Below are positions 6,198-9,072 of a stretch of 9,072 nucleotides of DNA, in pieces. The notes under the pieces were generated by a model. That model ran no database searches and was not told the origin of the DNA. It saw only the letters and a program-made list of their open reading frames with translations. The stretch comes from Rhodoferax sp. (GTDB lineage: Bacteria > Pseudomonadota > Gammaproteobacteria > Burkholderiales > Burkholderiaceae_C): positions 1 to 9,072 of the forward strand of contig VERU01000070.1 of NCBI GenBank assembly GCA_018882485.1, in the 5' to 3' direction. The first letter of the stretch is position 1. Each line of letters opens with the position of its first letter. A program made the translations under genes and the position numbers.

Positions 6198-7289
6198 TCA
6201 GCCGGCCCGTGACGCCTGGGCCGGCTTGCGCTCGTACCAGTGCTGGCTGCGGTTGACGATGCTCACGACCAGCAGCATGACCGGCACCTCGATCAGCACG
6301 CCCACCACGGTCGCCAACGCCGCGCCGGAGTTGAAGCCGAACAGGCTGATGGCGGCGGCCACGGCCAGCTCGAAAAAGTTGGAAGCACCAATCAGCGCGG
6401 AAGGGCATGCGATGTTGTGTTTTTCGCCTACGGCCCGGTTCAGCCAGTAGGCCAGTGCGGAGTTGAAAAACACCTGGATCAGGATCGGCACGGCGAGCAG
6501 AGCGATGACCAGGGGTTGCTTCAGGATCGCCTCGCCCTGGAAGGCAAAGAGGAGCACGAGCGTCGCCAGCAACGCGGTGATGGACCATGGGCCGATGTGG
6601 GCCATCGTGGCATCGAATGCGGCCTGCCCCTTTTTCAGCAGTGATTGGCGCAGCCACTGGGCCAGGATCACCGGAATCACGATGTACAGCACGACCGACG
6701 TCAGCAGCGTGTCCCACGGCACGGTGATGGCGGACAGGCCCAGCAGGAACCCCACCAGCGGCGCGAAGGCGAACACCATGATGGTGTCGTTCAGGGCCAC
6801 CTGAGAGAGCGTGAACAGCGGGTCGCCACCGGTCAGCCGGCTCCACACGAACACCATCGCGGTGCAGGGCGCCGCGGCCAGCAGGATGAGGCCTGCGATG
6901 TAGCTGTCGAGCTGCTCCGGCGGCAGCAGCGGCGCAAACCAGTGCCGGATGAACAGCCAGCCCAGAAAGGCCATGGAGAACGGCTTGACCAGCCAGTTCA
7001 CAAACAGGGTGACGCCAATGCCTCGGACGTGTTTTCGCACTTCGCCAAGCGCAGAGAAGTCCACCTTGAGCAGCATCGGGATGATCATCACCCAGATCAG
7101 CAGGCCCACGGGGAGGTTGACCTTTGCGATTTCCATCCGACCGATTGCCTGAAACGCGCCGGGCCACACTTGTCCGAGGGCGATGCCTGCGACGATGCAC
7201 AGGAACACCCATACCGTCAGATACCGCTCGAACCCGTTCATCGGAGCGCCCGCCGCTGGCGTGGCGGTGGTTTCGCGGGGGATGCTCAT
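6198..7289 (-). CDS. acr3: ACR3-family arsenite efflux permease
   Basis: 363-residue polytopic inner-membrane protein with about ten hydrophobic helices, the ACR3 architecture. ACR3 extrudes arsenite and is unrelated to ArsB. Family hallmarks present are APCTAMVFVW with C142 (matching the essential fourth-helix cysteine), ALNDTIMVF with N167, and ALIGASNFFELAVA with E307 (matching the essential late glutamate). ATG 7289 begins 3 nt after the arsC stop, with no ribosome site, so translation is probably coupled to arsC. It is the last gene of the arsR-arsI-arsC-acr3 operon. The final codons form an inverted repeat (6201-6225). Identification is very secure. Confidence 0.96.
   Translation of the reverse strand: MSIPRETTATPAAGAPMNGFERYLTVWVFLCIVAGIALGQVWPGAFQAIGRMEIAKVNLPVGLLIWVMIIPMLLKVDFSALGEVRKHVRGIGVTLFVNWLVKPFSMAFLGWLFIRHWFAPLLPPEQLDSYIAGLILLAAAPCTAMVFVWSRLTGGDPLFTLSQVALNDTIMVFAFAPLVGFLLGLSAITVPWDTLLTSVVLYIVIPVILAQWLRQSLLKKGQAAFDATMAHIGPWSITALLATLVLLFAFQGEAILKQPLVIALLAVPILIQVFFNSALAYWLNRAVGEKHNIACPSALIGASNFFELAVAAAISLFGFNSGAALATVVGVLIEVPVMLLVVSIVNRSQHWYERKPAQASRAG
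6201..6225 (-). terminator. GC-rich inverted repeat at the acr3 end, weak terminator candidate
   Basis: GCCGGCCC (6201-6208) and GGGCCGGC (6218-6225) are perfect 8-bp arms around a 9-nt loop, overlapping the last acr3 codons. In the operon's direction no T-run follows, so it may slow 3' decay of the message or assist termination rather than act as a classical terminator. Confidence 0.35.
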
Positions 7290-7292
7290 GGC

Positions 7293-7799
7293 TTATGGGC
7301 CAGCCAGTGCGCGTGCGGCGTCCTGCAGCTGGGTCCTGGCCAGCTTGTCGGCTGGCAGGCTGGTGAGCAATTCGAGCCGTCGCTTCAGAGCGTGCAGCGT
7401 TTGGCGGAAAGCCTCGAGCTTTTGCGCTTCGGTGCCGTTGCCCCCGGAGGGGTCGGGATAGCCCCAGTGGGCGGTGGCCGGCTGGCCGGGCCAGTAGGGG
7501 CATACCTCGCCGGCTGCGTTGTCACACACGGTGATCACCAGGTCCATGCGCGGGGCGCCGGGCCTTCCGAATTCATCCCAACTCTTGCTGCTCAGGCCGT
7601 CGGTCGGGATGCCTGCGCTCTCGAGCACTTGCAAGCTCAGCGGATGGGGTTGCGGGTTGTCGCGTGGACTGCTGCCAGCCGAGTAGGCCTTGAAACGGCC
7701 GTGCCCGATGTGGTTCAGGATGGCCTCGGCCAGGATGCTGCGCGCGGAATTGTGCGTGCAGAGAAACAGGACGTTCAAAGGTTTGCGGGTATCGGTCAT
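7293..7799 (-). CDS. arsC: Arsenate reductase, low-molecular-weight phosphatase fold (thioredoxin-type)
   Basis: 168-residue enzyme that reduces arsenate to arsenite for export by ACR3. The N-terminal NVLFLCTHNSARS contains the CX5R loop of low-molecular-weight tyrosine-phosphatase-like arsenate reductases (C14 to R20). Two further cysteines, C92 and C100 in TVCDNAAGEVCPYWPG, are placed to relay the disulfide as in thioredoxin-coupled ArsC; HWGYPDPSG carries the general-acid Asp. It lacks the fold of the glutaredoxin-type E. coli ArsC. The C-terminal ~40 residues form a charged helix beyond the minimal S. aureus enzyme, common in proteobacterial members. ATG 7799 is chosen because homology starts immediately after it; the frame stays open to 8111 but that part overlaps arsI. 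It starts 8 nt after the arsI stop and ends 3 nt before acr3. Confidence 0.95.
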   Translation of the reverse strand: MTDTRKPLNVLFLCTHNSARSILAEAILNHIGHGRFKAYSAGSSPRDNPQPHPLSLQVLESAGIPTDGLSSKSWDEFGRPGAPRMDLVITVCDNAAGEVCPYWPGQPATAHWGYPDPSGGNGTEAQKLEAFRQTLHALKRRLELLTSLPADKLARTQLQDAARALAGP

Positions 7800-7807
7800 G
7801 GGTTTGG

Positions 7808-8389
7808 TCAGCAGCAGGAAGATCTGGAGGTACTCGGGCCGCAGCAGGCTGACTTGGCTTTTGGGGAGATCGCAGCGACAGGGGGCGCGCAGCAAGCGGA
7901 CGCGGCTTGGGTAGCCGGCTCTGGTGCGCTGGCGGGGCCGCAGCATGCGGCTTGAGCCGATGCGGCCGTGGCGACAGGCGGGCAGCACGCTGCGGATTCG
8001 GCGGTCTTGCTGCTTTCGTTGAACACAGGGATGTTGCCCAGCGTATGAAAGTGCTCCCACGCAATGCCTTGAGGGTCGGTCACCCAATGCTTTTCGCTTC
8101 GGGCGTAGCAACAGGTGGTGGCACCTTCGTCGAGCAGGGCCATGTCGGCGGATTCAGCGCGGGCCTTGAGGTCGGCCAATTCGGAGGGTTCATCGACTTG
8201 GAAGCCCAGGTGGTCCAGGCCGGCCTTGTCGCCGCGCGTCGAGATCGCAAAGTTCACGCGGGGATCGTCGAGCATCCACTTGGCGTAGTCGGCTTCGACG
8301 CGCGCCGGTTCGGCTGCGAACAGCTTGGAATAAAAGCCGATGCTCTTGGCCAGATCGTCAACATGCACATGGACGTGGAATCTTTTCAT
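7808..8389 (-). CDS. arsI: ArsI/CadI-family C-As lyase with Cys-Cys-rich tail
   Basis: 193-residue protein of the vicinal-oxygen-chelate (glyoxalase-like) superfamily. Residues 1-120 hold the fold, with probable Fe(II) ligands H5 or H7 (MKRFHVHVHV), H60 (GLDHLGFQV) and E112 (IAWEHFH), and the adjacent substrate-binding pair C93-C94 (ATTCCYARSEKHW) typical of ArsI. ArsI enzymes cleave the carbon-arsenic bond of trivalent organoarsenicals such as MAs(III), using O2, and yield As(III). Beyond residue 125 is an Ala/Pro/Ser-rich tail with Cys-Cys pairs at 135/136, 149/150, 166/167, 182/183 and 192/193, probably flexible and metalloid-binding. ATG 8389 has AGGAG (minus strand, 8396-8400) 6 nt upstream and starts 19 nt after arsR. 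A CadI-like cadmium role is the alternative; the ars context favours ArsI. Confidence 0.9.
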   Translation of the reverse strand: MKRFHVHVHVDDLAKSIGFYSKLFAAEPARVEADYAKWMLDDPRVNFAISTRGDKAGLDHLGFQVDEPSELADLKARAESADMALLDEGATTCCYARSEKHWVTDPQGIAWEHFHTLGNIPVFNESSKTAESAACCPPVATAASAQAACCGPASAPEPATQAASACCAPPVAAISPKAKSACCGPSTSRSSCC

Positions 8390-8408
8390 GGAGTTCTCCT
8401 GGGTGGGT

Positions 8409-8732
8409 TTAGCAGTCGCAAGCCGTGGCCGCAGGGTTCAGGCAAGCGGCTCCCTGGCAGCAGTTGGCGGTGAGGTAGCCCAGCAGTTCGTTCATGGTGT
8501 CGAACGATGCTCGGTAGACCAGGTTGCGGCCCTGCCGCTCCTGGCTGATGAGTCCCGAGTGGGCGAGTTCTTTCAGGTGGAAGGACAGCGTGTTGGGCGC
8601 GACATCGAGTTGTTCAGCCAGCACGCCGGGCGTGAGCCCCTCGCTGCCCGCGACAACCAGGGCGCGGAACACCCTCAGGCGGACTTCCTGGGCCAGTGCG
8701 GCCAGGGATCGGACGACGTCGATTTCTTCCAT
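8409..8732 (-). CDS. arsR: ArsR-family arsenic-responsive repressor
   Basis: 107-residue ArsR/SmtB winged helix-turn-helix repressor heading the operon. The recognition region is LTPGVLAEQLDVAPNTLSFH continuing to LKELAHSGLI (residues 33-62), followed by the wing GRNLVYRASFD. The CVC motif of E. coli ArsR helix 3 is absent. Instead the C-terminus carries C91, C92, C97, C105 and C107 (TANCCQGAAC then ACDC), like the Acidithiobacillus-type ArsR that binds As(III) through C-terminal cysteines. Arsenite binding would release DNA and switch on arsR-arsI-arsC-acr3, and perhaps arsA. ATG 8732 is chosen since homology starts at MEEIDVVRSLAALA; an in-frame TTG at 8747 falls on the -10 box. No ribosome site is present, and the -10 box is 6 nt from the ATG, suggesting a leaderless message. 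Confidence 0.94.
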   Translation of the reverse strand: MEEIDVVRSLAALAQEVRLRVFRALVVAGSEGLTPGVLAEQLDVAPNTLSFHLKELAHSGLISQERQGRNLVYRASFDTMNELLGYLTANCCQGAACLNPAATACDC

Positions 8733-8738
8733 AAAGCG

Positions 8739-8768
8739 ACTATACAACGATAATAGAAATGTTGTAAA
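8739..8768 (-). promoter_or_regulatory. arsR operon promoter
   Basis: On the minus strand, TTTACA (8768-8763) and TATAGT (8744-8739) are separated by 18 nt and match sigma70 -35 and -10 boxes at 5/6 each. Only 6 nt separate the -10 box from the arsR ATG, placing the predicted transcription start on or next to the A of the start codon. Confidence 0.65.
8743..8766. promoter_or_regulatory. Candidate ArsR operator dyad
   Basis: TACAAC (8743-8748) and GTTGTA (8761-8766) form inverted 6-bp arms around an AT-rich 12-nt centre. The dyad covers the spacer of the arsR promoter and touches both of its boxes, so ArsR binding would block polymerase. It lies between arsR and arsA, so it could also affect arsA. 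The symmetry is seen; ArsR binding is inferred. Confidence 0.6.
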
Positions 8769-8842
8769 GTAAGCTGTCTATCGGGTACGGTTTGTTAAAA
8801 GCCAGCTGCGCTCGGCCAGAGAACAACGCCGTCAAGGAATTT

Positions 8843-9072
8843 ATGCCATCACATTTCACTCTCATCGACGCTCCGACCAAGTATTTGTTCTTTACCGGAA
8901 AGGGCGGGGTCGGCAAGACCTCGGTATCGACGGCGGTCTCGATCGCGTTGGCCGACTCGGGCAAGAGTGTTTTGCTCGTGAGCACGGATGCGGCGTCCAA
9001 TCTCGATGAAATGCTGGGTATCGAGCTCAGCAATCAACCCGTTGCGGTGCCGGGTGTTCCTGGCCTGTCGGT
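8843..9072 (+). CDS. arsA: ArsA arsenite-stimulated pump ATPase, N-terminal part (runs off window)
   Basis: Open frame from ATG 8843 to the right edge (76 full codons). Residues 13-27 read [15 protein letters not shown], the deviant Walker A of the ArsA/GET3/MinD-type ATPases with signature lysine K20. [17 protein letters not shown] is the strand-2 region that in ArsA usually reads STDPASNL, so the Pro is Ala here. ArsA is a cytoplasmic ATPase that docks on an arsenite permease and powers extrusion. AAGGA (8834-8838) is 4 nt upstream. It is divergent from arsR; no arsD precedes it. Whether it has one or two ATPase halves (about 580 residues in the classical protein) cannot be seen here. Confidence 0.88.
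   Translation, partial: MPSHFTLIDAPTKYLFFTGKGGVGKTSVSTAVSIALADSGKSVLLVSTDAASNLDEMLGIELSNQPVAVPGVPGLS

Noticed and set aside
6076..7503. 475-codon minus-strand frame over acr3 and arsC
   Set aside because: It reads acr3 out of frame; the true frame shows ACR3 motifs and helices.
7811..7990. Spaced repeats in the arsI 3' end considered as a tandem repeat or CRISPR-like array
   Set aside because: The spacing reflects repeated Cys-Cys codons in a protein tail; nucleotide units differ and there are no spacers.
7800..8111. N-terminal extension of arsC to position 8111
   Set aside because: It overlaps the arsI tail in another frame; arsenate reductase similarity starts at ATG 7799.
8733..8747. 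TTG start for arsR five codons upstream
   Set aside because: It falls on the -10 promoter element and has no ribosome site; ArsR similarity begins at ATG 8732.
8740..9033. 97-codon minus-strand frame opposite arsA
   Set aside because: It is antisense to the P-loop region of arsA and overlaps the ars control region.

Overview
The window looks like a chromosome segment of a GC-rich betaproteobacterium, probably Comamonadaceae (for example Acidovorax or Hydrogenophaga-like). This rests on the very GC-rich codon use of mutS and on the style of the arsenic genes; no rRNA or marker search was possible. A housekeeping gene, mutS, sits at the left edge. Everything from about 2280 rightward is accessory in character and has a visibly lower or more variable GC content.

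Layout. (1) 1-2112, minus strand: mutS, running off the left edge and missing its C-terminal part. (2) 2279-3034, plus strand: a compact two-gene toxin-antitoxin module, with a ribbon-helix-helix-like antitoxin and a PemK/MazF-fold toxin overlapping by one base (TAATG). A promoter overlaps a perfect 17-bp palindrome that is a likely autorepression operator. (3) 3035-3191: a short spacer with a possible insertion-sequence relic. (4) 3192-3812, plus strand: a class I SAM-dependent methyltransferase inactivated by an in-frame amber codon at codon 22. (5) 4016-4933, minus strand: a LysR-type regulator, divergent from (6) 5039-5809, plus strand: an isochorismatase-like/YcaC-like cysteine hydrolase with a twin-arginine leader and an alternative internal start. 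A 105-bp control region with a T-N11-A-type dyad lies between them. (7) 5828-6046, plus strand: a small two-helix membrane ORF that looks like the detached C-terminal tail of an antibiotic-biosynthesis-monooxygenase-family protein. (8) 6198-8732, minus strand: a tightly packed arsenic operon, arsR-arsI-arsC-acr3. (9) 8843 to the right edge, plus strand: the start of arsA, divergent from arsR across a 110-bp region with a candidate ArsR operator.

How the genes work together. In the arsenic block, ArsR represses the operon and releases it on As(III). ArsC reduces arsenate to arsenite. ACR3 exports arsenite. ArsI is predicted to cleave the C-As bond of trivalent organoarsenicals, and its unusual Cys-Cys-rich tail may bind metalloid. 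ArsA, beginning at the right edge, is the ATPase that energises arsenite efflux. The LysR regulator probably controls the divergent hydrolase. The toxin-antitoxin pair, the dead methyltransferase and the truncated monooxygenase tail suggest a region of repeated gain and decay between mutS and the ars cluster.

Most interesting signals: the ArsI tail with five evenly spaced Cys-Cys pairs; the toxin-antitoxin pair with its operator; the single-base inactivation of the methyltransferase; the dual-start (exported versus cytosolic) hydrolase; the probably leaderless arsR message; and arsA adjoining an ACR3-type operon with no arsD in between. No tRNA, rRNA, CRISPR array or intact transposon is visible.
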